The position numbers were made by a program, and so were the translations under genes. DNA of 7,093 bases, taken from an uncultured Eggerthellaceae bacterium (GTDB taxonomy: Bacteria > Actinomycetota > Coriobacteriia > Coriobacteriales > Eggerthellaceae). This document shows, one piece after another, positions 1 to 7,093 of the stretch; position 1 is the stretch's first letter, and each line of letters starts with the position of its first letter. The stretch is from NCBI GenBank assembly GCA_949450265.1, contig CASTMW010000077.1, positions 1 through 7,093 of the forward strand, read 5' to 3'. The notes beneath the pieces were generated by a model, which did no database searches, was not told where the DNA came from, and saw nothing but the letters and a program-made list of their open reading frames with translations.

Positions 1-229
1 GGATGGCGGCATCGTTGCGCTGGCCATACGCATCTTCCGGTTCGAGCCGCACGGTCCTCGTTTCGCCGATCTCCATATCGGCCACCGCCTTGTCGAAGCC
101 CGGGATCATCTGTCCGGCCATACAGACGAAGGCGAGGGGCTCGTCGCGCTCGCGCGAAGAGTCAAACACCGATCCATCGTCGAGCGTGCCCGTGTAGTGC
201 ACCTTCACATGCTTGCCCGTGTTGTCCAT
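1..229 (-). CDS. FKBP-type peptidyl-prolyl cis-trans isomerase, SlyD-like (partial, C-terminus off the left edge)
   Basis: FKBP-family isomerases speed cis-trans isomerisation of Xaa-Pro bonds; SlyD-type members also act as chaperones. The reading begins at ATG 229-227 and stays open to base 1 (76 codons). It opens MDNTGKHVKVHYTGTLDDG, followed by VFDSS, then GQMIPGFDKAVADMEIGE, then a PEDAYGQ motif near residue 69. This is the standard FKBP order: the first strand YTGTL with DG and FDSS, the IPG(F/L)xxAxxxMxxGE segment, and the A-Y-G strand. The IPG...AYG spacing fits the compact archaeal/SlyD-like FKBPs; the inserted flap (IF) domain that would confirm SlyD lies beyond the window. There is no signal peptide, so it is cytoplasmic. 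A GGAAGGA ribosome site (244-238) lies 8 nt before the ATG and fixes the start. It is transcribed divergently from the MFS gene. Calling it slyD rather than a generic FKBP is not possible from this fragment. Confidence 0.93.
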   Translation of the reverse strand, partial: MDNTGKHVKVHYTGTLDDGSVFDSSRERDEPLAFVCMAGQMIPGFDKAVADMEIGETRTVRLEPEDAYGQRNDAAI

Positions 230-237
230 GGTCTGAT

Positions 238-244
238 TCCTTCC
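238..244 (-). promoter_or_regulatory. Ribosome binding site of the FKBP gene
   Basis: GGAAGGA on the minus strand, 8 nt upstream of the ATG at 229-227. It supports that start codon; no other start in this frame has comparable support. Confidence 0.7.
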
Positions 245-269
245 ATACTGGTTATCGGATGACGATCCC

Positions 270-299
270 AGTCTACCCCTTCGATCGCGCCTTCTTGAA
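270..299 (-). promoter_or_regulatory. Weak sigma-A-like promoter candidate for the FKBP gene
   Basis: On the minus strand, TTCAAG (299-294) and TAGACT (275-270) are separated by 18 bp, about 40 bp before the start codon. The matches to TTGACA (3/6) and TATAAT (4/6) are only moderate. The placement is sensible, but in GC-rich sequence this could occur by chance. Confidence 0.25.
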
Positions 300-322
300 A
301 AGCGTTGCGAGAGGGACAGAAA

Positions 323-340
323 GCCGATGCGTTCCTGTAT
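323..340. repeat. 18-bp direct repeat, copy 1
   Basis: GCCGATGCGTTCCTGTAT, identical to the copy at 392-409, with a start-to-start distance of 69 bp. This copy is also the left part of an inverted repeat (TGCGTTC 328-334, an 11-nt spacer, then GAACGCA 346-352), which the second copy lacks. Function unknown; a paired operator or a small dispersed repeat are both possible. Confidence 0.75.
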
Positions 341-391
341 CGCATGAACGCAGGACAGTGCGGAAAGCAGGCGGCTGCGAAGCGGGGAAGT

Positions 392-409
392 GCCGATGCG
401 TTCCTGTAT
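392..409. repeat. 18-bp direct repeat, copy 2
   Basis: An exact second copy of the element at 323-340. The flanks diverge immediately (CGCATGAAC after copy 1, GCGGGCCGC after copy 2), so only the 18 bp are shared. The 69-bp spacing is not a whole number of 10.5-bp helical turns (about 6.6), which mildly argues against side-by-side operator sites on the same DNA face. Confidence 0.75.
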
Positions 410-609
410 GCGGGCCGCTCGCGGATTCAAGGGCGCGCAGGAGGCTTGGCGCCATGGTATCCTTTGCAGACAATTGAAGAGGCACTGTAAACGACACATG
501 TGGCGCCTGACGGCGTGTAAATCTGATCACGGCACAGAAAATCTCGCTCGTGGTCGCATTGCACCCGTCGGGCGTCTTTTGCTGTGTGGACCGTCAAGCG
601 CTGCGGAAT

Positions 610-614
610 GGAGG
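610..614 (+). promoter_or_regulatory. Ribosome binding site selecting the TTG start of the MFS gene
   Basis: GGAGG (within GGAGGAAA, 610-617) with 5 nt to TTG 620. It would lie inside the coding region if GTG 584 or ATG 608 were used, so it decides the start in favour of TTG. Confidence 0.65.
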
Positions 615-619
615 AAACC

Positions 620-2590
620 TTGACAGCAGCTTCACCCGCACAGACCGCAGCGGTCCCAGAGCGCAAGCCAGCCGCCATCTTGGTGGTGGCCGCCTTCGCC
701 GCGTTCCTGGCGACCTTCAACGAAACGTTCCTCAATGTTGGCTTCGCACCTATCATGGCGAACCTTGCCGTCGATGTATCAACGGTGCAGTGGCTGGCCA
801 CGGCCTACATGCTGGGCGCCGCTGTGATGGTGCCGGTGTCGGCATTCGCATATCGTTCCTTTCCTACGCGTCCGCTGTTCTGTGCGACCACGGCGCTTTT
901 GGTGATCGGCTCGATCATCGGCGGTCTTGCGCAGAGCTTCCCCGTCTTGCTCGCAGGGCGCATCATGCAAGCGCTGGGAACGGGCATGCTGATACCCATC
1001 GGCATGAACATAACCCTGGAGGTGGCGCCGCGTGAGAAGCTGGGCACCTATATGGGCATCATGGGAGCGATGACCACCTTGGGGCCTTCGTCGAGCGTCA
1101 TCCTGGCGGGTGCGATCCTGGCTGTGGCCGATTGGCACATGCTGCTCTGGGTGTTCGCGGGCCTATCCGCCCTGTGCTTGGTGATGGGTGCGGTCATCCT
1201 GCGCGATATCGCCCATCTCACGCATCCGCGCCTTGATGCGCTTTCGGTGGCGCTGGCGGGCGTGGGCTTGATCGGCGCGCTCTATGGCGTCTCCACGGCA
1301 TTCAGCGGTCCGATCGCCATCGCTGGCGTGACGGCGGTGATCGGTGTGATCTGCCTGATCGTGTTCGTGCGCCGACAGAGGCGCTTGGAAGAGCCGCTCA
1401 TCGACTTGCGACCGCTTGCGTGTGCACCGTTCACGGTGGGCGTCGTCATTAACATGCTGTCGCTTCTGGCCATCTTCGCCATGAACATCATCGTGCCCAC
1501 GTTCATGCAATCGGTTTTGGGCACGCCACCTTTGATCGCGTCACTGATTCTGTTCCCGGCCATCCTGTGCTCGTACGTTGCCTCTCCTTTGGCGGGGCGC
1601 GTGTACGATCGGCGCGGTCCGGGCGTGCTGCTGCCGGTGGGCTTCGCGTGCATCGCGGTGTTCGCAGTGCTCACCTCAGCGTTCATCTCCACCGCATCGC
1701 CGGTGGTGTTGGCATGCCTGTACGTGCCGGTGATCTGCGGTTCGGCGCTCATCATCGGGCCGGTTCAGAGCTTCGCATTGGCGAAGCTGCCGCCCGAACA
1801 GAACCCGCACGGCGTCACCATCATGTCCACAGGTTTCCAGGTGGCGGGCTGCATCGGATCGTCGGTGTTTACGGGCATCTACGCAGCCGTGGGTGCGATG
1901 GCGGCTGCATCCGGCGTGCCCGAGGTGCAGGCGGCCTCCGATGGTATGTTGGCTGCTGGCGTGCTCGTGGGCGTGGCAGGCGTGTGCGGGTTCATCCTGG
2001 CATTCTGGGTGCGCCGTGGGGCCGCGTGCTCTGCTGGTTCCGGCAAGCAGGCGGTACAGGCGGCCGAGACGATGGAGGCAGCAGGAGAGCCGGTGGTGAG
2101 CACGCTCATGAAGCGGGACGTGTACACGCTGGCGGATACTGCGCTCATCTCGGATGCGCTGGCGCTGTTCACGGCTCGCGGCATCTCGGGTGCGCCCGTG
2201 GTAGATGCTGATGGCGCTCTTCGCGGCTTCCTGTCGGATGGCGATGTGATGCGCTGTCTTGCCGATCAGGTCCCCACGTTCAAGACCGCGTGGTCGTTCG
2301 TGGTGGAGCGCGAGAACGCTGATATTGACCGCACCTTGCGCGAGGTCATGGCGATGCCCGTGAGCACCATCGCCACCAAGAAGGTGATCACGGTGTCCGC
2401 CGATGACGATATGGGCGCTGTGGCGAAGGTGTTGGCGGATGCGCATCTGAAGAAGGCTCCCGTTGTGGCTGATGGTCGCATGGTGGGCATCATCAATCGT
2501 TCGAACATCACGCACTTCGCGGTCACGCGGTACCTTGCCTTGAGCGATGGGTCGAAGAGCGAAGGGAAAGCGCGCCCGGTAGAGGGGTAG
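620..2590 (+). CDS. DHA2-type (14-TM) MFS efflux transporter with C-terminal CBS domain pair
   Basis: Predicted proton-driven drug/metabolite exporter in the cytoplasmic membrane; substrate unknown. The TTG at 620 is chosen because GGAGG (610-614) precedes it by 5 nt; ATG 608 overlaps that site and GTG 584 has none. This gives 656 aa. About 14 hydrophobic segments lie between residues 18 and 463, as in the DHA2/EmrB group. The TM1 motif FNETFLNVGFAPI (33-45) and TM4 motif GRIMQALGTG (113-122, with the conserved Arg) fit MFS drug exporters. The TM5 motif is degenerate (GPSSSVILAG, 155-164, for GPxxGG), as is the TM2-3 loop (YRSFPTRPLF). After a 30-residue linker come two CBS motifs, about 494-549 (ending GFLSDGDVMRCL) and 573-632 (ending GIINRSNITHF). 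In other families CBS pairs bind adenine nucleotides such as AMP, ATP or SAM and gate transport, so ligand control of export is inferred. The protein is longer than a plain DHA2 transporter because of the tail. It stands alone, with a hairpin terminator after the stop. Confidence 0.93.
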   Translation: MTAASPAQTAAVPERKPAAILVVAAFAAFLATFNETFLNVGFAPIMANLAVDVSTVQWLATAYMLGAAVMVPVSAFAYRSFPTRPLFCATTALLVIGSIIGGLAQSFPVLLAGRIMQALGTGMLIPIGMNITLEVAPREKLGTYMGIMGAMTTLGPSSSVILAGAILAVADWHMLLWVFAGLSALCLVMGAVILRDIAHLTHPRLDALSVALAGVGLIGALYGVSTAFSGPIAIAGVTAVIGVICLIVFVRRQRRLEEPLIDLRPLACAPFTVGVVINMLSLLAIFAMNIIVPTFMQSVLGTPPLIASLILFPAILCSYVASPLAGRVYDRRGPGVLLPVGFACIAVFAVLTSAFISTASPVVLACLYVPVICGSALIIGPVQSFALAKLPPEQNPHGVTIMSTGFQVAGCIGSSVFTGIYAAVGAMAAASGVPEVQAASDGMLAAGVLVGVAGVCGFILAFWVRRGAACSAGSGKQAVQAAETMEAAGEPVVSTLMKRDVYTLADTALISDALALFTARGISGAPVVDADGALRGFLSDGDVMRCLADQVPTFKTAWSFVVERENADIDRTLREVMAMPVSTIATKKVITVSADDDMGAVAKVLADAHLKKAPVVADGRMVGIINRSNITHFAVTRYLALSDGSKSEGKARPVEG

Positions 2591-2597
2591 ACGGATC

Positions 2598-2636
2598 ATC
2601 GGCCGTGCGAAGAGCTGCGTTCCTTGTGCGGCCGAT
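2598..2636 (+). terminator. Hairpin terminator after the MFS-CBS gene
   Basis: ATCGGCCG (2598-2605) pairs with CGGCCGAT (2629-2636), and the stem can extend with G-U and A-U pairs up to 2610/2624, leaving a loop of about 13 nt. It begins 7 nt after the stop codon. The tail (ACGTTATCTTATCC) is only mildly U-rich, so termination may be imperfect, but position and stem strength fit an intrinsic terminator. Confidence 0.6.
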
Positions 2637-2672
2637 ACGTTATCTTATCCAAGCATGCATAGGTAGACATGA

Positions 2673-2678
2673 TAGAAT
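2673..2678 (+). promoter_or_regulatory. Candidate -10 element upstream of the wall hydrolase
   Basis: TAGAAT at 2673-2678 is the same hexamer found at the clpC promoter (4713-4718), and both are followed by a C (TAGAATC). No good -35 box lies 16-18 bp upstream (the region reads CAAGCATGCAT). If used, it would give a 5' leader of roughly 150 nt before the start at 2834. Confidence 0.3.
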
Positions 2679-2742
2679 CGAACACGCTACGACGCTGTTT
2701 GAATATTTGATGATTTCAACGTCTTCGCGCATTGAAGTATAC

Positions 2743-2811
2743 GGTTTGGCAACCTATGATTGCATGGATTAGGTTCATGAATGCACGTCTGTGGACAGGG
2801 GTGTTCCACAG
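2743..2811 (+). promoter_or_regulatory. Structured leader candidate upstream of the wall hydrolase
   Basis: Several short hairpins are packed before the ribosome site. GGTT (2743-2746) can pair with AACC (2751-2754) around TGGC. The same AACCTA (2751-2756) can instead pair with TAGGTT (2770-2775), so these two are mutually exclusive. A third hairpin, CTGTGGA (2789-2795) with TCCACAG (2805-2811), has a 9-nt loop and ends 9 nt before the GGAGG. Alternative pairing is a hallmark of regulated leaders, but no known riboswitch class is recognised here, and stems this short can arise by chance. Confidence 0.3.
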
Positions 2812-2820
2812 CGGTGATTC

Positions 2821-2825
2821 GGAGG
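2821..2825 (+). promoter_or_regulatory. Ribosome binding site selecting the TTG start of the wall hydrolase
   Basis: GGAGG with an 8-nt spacer to TTG 2834. Starts further upstream in frame (TTG 2732, ATG 2756, ATG 2777) lack such a site and would put over 30 extra residues in front of the signal peptide. Confidence 0.7.
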
Positions 2826-2833
2826 TATCTACC

Positions 2834-4597
2834 TTGGTTCGTATCACGGATTTCGCAGGATCGGCAGGGCGCATCGGCCTTGCGGCGGCCCTTACCTTGA
2901 CCATGGCACCTGCTCTTTCCTTGGCGACCCCGCAGGTCGCCTTGGCTGACGAAGTGGCATCGGCATCGGCGCCCGCGGGGGATGAAGCTGCTTATGTCCG
3001 GCCTATCAAGCTGGGCGAATTGGTCGTGAAGCTGAAGAGTGATGGGGTCTCCGGCGTGGAGGCCATCACGAACTACTTGACGGGTCAGGGCTTCACCAAG
3101 GCTGAGGTGATGGCCATGGACGTGGAGGCCATCCGTGCCTATCGTCCGGACATCGCCAACGAGATCAGCTGGCTGAAGGGTGTTCTGTCTGCACCGGCTG
3201 AGCCGGAAGTCGAACCTGAGCCTGAACCCGAAACACCGGCCGAACCGGAGGTTCCGGCTGATCCTGAGACTCCCGATGAGGGAACGGATCCCGATGATGG
3301 CACTGGCACCGATCCTGATGACTCCGAGGGCCCCAGCGAAGGTGACCAGCCTGCCGAAGGGGATGAAGGGACCGATGACGCCGAAGATGGCCCGAACGTT
3401 CCCGACCTTGTGGTGCCGCACCCGGTGTTCGGCGGTGTTGCTGCCGGCAACGATCAGTCCGATACCCCGGCGTATCCTGAATGGTCCTACAACGGCGACA
3501 CCACGTATGTACCGCACAACGTTGGCGTGAACATGACCACCGAGAAGTTCATCGCCGCGAACAGCAACCAGGTGGGCGTCATCGCAGAAGAAACGGGTCT
3601 ATACGCCTCTGTTATGATCGCTCAGGCTATCTTGGAATCTGCGTCGGGCAATTCCGCTTTGGCAAGCGCGCCGTACAACAACCTGTTCGGCATCAAGGGT
3701 GCCTATGAGGGCGAGAGCGTTTCCATGCGCACCATCGAATATGACGACGATGCGGTCATGTACGTGACCGAGGCCAGCTTCCGCGATTACCCGACCGTGC
3801 GCGATTCGCTGATGGACTACGCCATACTGCTGACCAATAGCATGGGCAATTACTATCAGGGTGCTTGGAAGGAGAACACGGTCACCTATGTGAACGCGTG
3901 CGATTTCCTGCAAGGGCGCTACGCGACCGACATCTCCTATTCTGCGAAGCTGCAAGATCTGATAACCACCTACGATCTGACGCGCTACGACGAGCCGCTC
4001 GGGTACGAGCTGGTGCATACCTATGAAGTGGTTGCTCAGAATGGGGATCACTACAGCTCTGCGGTGAACCTTGAGACCGGCGAGCTTCAGATGGAACAGC
4101 GCGACCTGGTGGATCTGGTGCTGGAAGCGACCAGCCATCTGGGCGAGGACTATGTGTGGGGTGGCACCACGCCGGGCTCCTTCGATTGTTCGGGCTTGGT
4201 GCAGTATGCGTACCAGCAGGCTATGGGCGTGAGCATTCCGCGCACGACGTACTTCCAGTGCATGCAGGGCGACGACGTTGACTTCAACGACCTGCATATG
4301 GGTGACCTGCTGTTCTTCGCGTATGACGACGGCACCGCAGGGCATGTTGGCATGTATCTCGCCGAAGGGTGCTTCATCGAGGCACCGCAGACCGGTGACG
4401 TCATCAAGGTGACGTCCATGTCTGAGAAGATGCCTACGTTCGCCAAGCGCATCTTGGAGACGAAGCCCGTTGATGCCGAGCAGGCCGAGAAGTCCACGCG
4501 CGAGAAGTTCGACCGTGCTGTTGCGATGATCCGCACGCAGCAGGCTTGCGATGCGAGCGATGCGCTTCCCATCTCGGTAGGCGGCAAGCGGGCATAG
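2834..4597 (+). CDS. Secreted bifunctional peptidoglycan hydrolase: GH73 glucosaminidase + NlpC/P60 peptidase
   Basis: Predicted exported enzyme that cuts both the glycan strands and the stem peptides of peptidoglycan, for wall remodelling or cell separation. TTG 2834 is chosen for its GGAGG site and because it gives a clean Sec signal peptide: Arg3/Arg13, a hydrophobic core at about 14-31, and cleavage after ALA (38) before DE. Length 587 aa. Residues 39-118 are an unrecognised helical-looking domain. Residues 120-190 are a strongly acidic Pro/Glu/Asp linker (EPEVEPEPEPETP and similar) that may span the wall. The GH73 domain, about 234-384, shows AQAILESASG with likely catalytic Glu268 and the family signature NNLFGIKGAYEG. 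The NlpC/P60 domain, about 423-541, has DCSGLVQYAY with nucleophile Cys452 and GHVGMYL with His504. The usual third polar residue position (HAP in many members) is Glu516 in IEAPQTG. No LPXTG, SH3 or other wall-anchor motif is visible. Flanked by terminators, so probably monocistronic. Confidence 0.93.
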   Translation: MVRITDFAGSAGRIGLAAALTLTMAPALSLATPQVALADEVASASAPAGDEAAYVRPIKLGELVVKLKSDGVSGVEAITNYLTGQGFTKAEVMAMDVEAIRAYRPDIANEISWLKGVLSAPAEPEVEPEPEPETPAEPEVPADPETPDEGTDPDDGTGTDPDDSEGPSEGDQPAEGDEGTDDAEDGPNVPDLVVPHPVFGGVAAGNDQSDTPAYPEWSYNGDTTYVPHNVGVNMTTEKFIAANSNQVGVIAEETGLYASVMIAQAILESASGNSALASAPYNNLFGIKGAYEGESVSMRTIEYDDDAVMYVTEASFRDYPTVRDSLMDYAILLTNSMGNYYQGAWKENTVTYVNACDFLQGRYATDISYSAKLQDLITTYDLTRYDEPLGYELVHTYEVVAQNGDHYSSAVNLETGELQMEQRDLVDLVLEATSHLGEDYVWGGTTPGSFDCSGLVQYAYQQAMGVSIPRTTYFQCMQGDDVDFNDLHMGDLLFFAYDDGTAGHVGMYLAEGCFIEAPQTGDVIKVTSMSEKMPTFAKRILETKPVDAEQAEKSTREKFDRAVAMIRTQQACDASDALPISVGGKRA

Positions 4598-4624
4598 TCA
4601 GAGCATCGATATGTCATCAAGTTG

Positions 4625-4650
4625 GGAACGGGGCCGTATGGTCCCGTTCT
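4625..4650 (+). terminator. Strong hairpin terminator after the wall hydrolase
   Basis: GAACGGGGCC (4626-4635) pairs with GGTCCCGTTC (4640-4649) around a GTAT tetraloop, a 10-bp stem with a single G-U pair; G4625-T4650 can add another. It lies 28 nt after the stop. The tail (TTGCGTTATGG) has few U residues, so it may be a modest terminator or need Rho, but it separates the hydrolase from clpC. Confidence 0.65.
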
Positions 4651-4688
4651 TGCGTTATGGTGGGAGCATGTAGGCGAAATGGGCTCGA

Positions 4689-4715
4689 CTAGCACTCGAA
4701 GCCATTGATTGCTAG
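4689..4715. promoter_or_regulatory. CIRCE element (HrcA operator) upstream of clpC
   Basis: CTAGCACTC (4689-4697), a 9-nt spacer, then GATTGCTAG (4707-4715). The CIRCE consensus is TTAGCACTC-N9-GAGTGCTAA, the binding site of the heat-shock repressor HrcA. The left arm matches 8/9 and the right arm 7/9. The arms are complementary to each other at 8 of 9 positions, because the outer T/A pair is replaced by a matched C/G. The spacer is exactly the required 9 nt. It overlaps the presumed -10 box (4713-4718), so bound HrcA would block transcription; heat or protein-folding stress that inactivates HrcA would release clpC. Confidence 0.85.
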
Positions 4716-4718
4716 AAT
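4713..4718 (+). promoter_or_regulatory. clpC promoter -10 element
   Basis: TAGAAT, five of six matches to TATAAT, about 45 bp before the clpC start. Its first three bases are shared with the right arm of the CIRCE element. The -35 is weak: CTAGCA (4689-4694, 18-bp spacing), inside the left CIRCE arm, is the best available. Transcription would start near 4725. Confidence 0.55.
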
Positions 4719-4762
4719 CTACGCGAAAAACGATTCGACGAGCATATGGGAATGAGGAACGC

Positions 4763-7093
<2,331 letters not shown>

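Larger units (their letters stand above)
230..619. other. Divergent intergenic region between the FKBP and MFS genes, no convincing gene
   Basis: About 390 bp separate the two divergent starts. Short open frames at 259-477 and 305-490 have no family resemblance, no good ribosome site and no supporting context, so they are not called. What the region does hold is an exact 18-bp direct repeat (323-340 and 392-409), a short inverted repeat around the first copy (TGCGTTC 328-334 with GAACGCA 346-352), a weak minus-strand promoter for the FKBP gene, and two TGTAAA-like AT-richer spots (near 486-491 and 516-521) that might serve as -10 elements for the MFS gene but lack good -35 partners. The length is generous for two simple promoters, which leaves room for regulator binding. 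Confidence 0.6.

Noticed and set aside
3..197. 64-aa plus-strand frame at the left edge
   Set aside because: It lies opposite the FKBP gene, whose protein shows clear family motifs on the minus strand.
323..409. CRISPR array
   Set aside because: Only two copies of an 18-bp unit with a 51-bp gap and no cas genes; far from array geometry.
259..490. Short plus-strand frames (72 aa and 61 aa) before the MFS gene
   Set aside because: No ribosome site of note and no recognisable protein; the frames overlap each other. The repeated ADAFLY in one of them simply reflects the 18-bp DNA repeat.
584..619. Longer N-terminus of the MFS protein from GTG 584 or ATG 608
   Set aside because: No ribosome site precedes GTG 584, and the good GGAGG at 610-614 falls inside both longer versions.
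1676..2599. 307-aa open frame on the minus strand across the MFS-CBS gene
   Set aside because: Antisense shadow; rich in His and Arg as expected from reversed GC-rich codons, with no family resemblance.
2732..2833. Longer N-terminus of the wall hydrolase from TTG 2732
   Set aside because: No ribosome site, and the signal peptide would begin 34 residues in; TTG 2834 has GGAGG and a normal signal peptide.
2650..2833. c-di-AMP (ydaO-type) or c-di-GMP riboswitch before the wall hydrolase
   Set aside because: A GGTGATTCGG string at 2813-2822 resembles part of the ydaO consensus, but the other conserved blocks are not seen, and the GGGACGCAAAGC-like core of c-di-GMP-I is absent.

Overview
The window reads as chromosomal DNA from a high-GC Gram-positive bacterium. 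The best guess is an actinobacterium of the class Coriobacteriia (Eggerthellaceae-like). This is inferred from G/C-ending codon use, TTG starts with strong GGAGG ribosome sites, a ClpC-type Clp ATPase, an HrcA/CIRCE heat-shock operator and a Gram-positive secreted wall hydrolase. No search was run, so the placement is tentative. No RNA gene, CRISPR array, insertion sequence or phage gene was seen.

Layout: (1) 1-229, minus strand: the N-terminal 76 codons of an FKBP/SlyD-type peptidyl-prolyl isomerase that runs off the left edge. (2) 230-619: a divergent intergenic region with an exact 18-bp direct repeat (69-bp period) and only weak promoter candidates. (3) 620-2590, plus: a 14-TM DHA2-type MFS efflux transporter fused at its C-terminus to two CBS domains, followed by a hairpin terminator. 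(4) 2637-2833: a leader with several short hairpins, two of them mutually exclusive. (5) 2834-4597, plus: a secreted two-enzyme peptidoglycan hydrolase (signal peptide, unrecognised N-domain, long acidic Pro/Glu linker, GH73 glucosaminidase, NlpC/P60 peptidase), followed by a strong hairpin terminator. (6) 4689-4718: a CIRCE-like HrcA operator overlapping a TAGAAT -10 box. (7) 4763-7093, plus: clpC, running off the right edge after 777 codons.

The genes look like separate transcription units, because each of the two internal boundaries holds a terminator-like hairpin. The shared theme is envelope and protein quality control: a folding helper, an exporter with a ligand-sensing tail, a wall hydrolase, and a stress-induced unfoldase that would feed ClpP.

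The most notable points are: (a) the first ATPase domain of ClpC has normal Walker A, sensor and arginine-finger motifs, but the seven residues that should form the Walker B strand and its Asp are replaced by YEQPATT in frame, next to a perfect 17-nt inverted repeat; (b) a near-perfect CIRCE element directly before clpC; (c) the MFS-CBS fusion.
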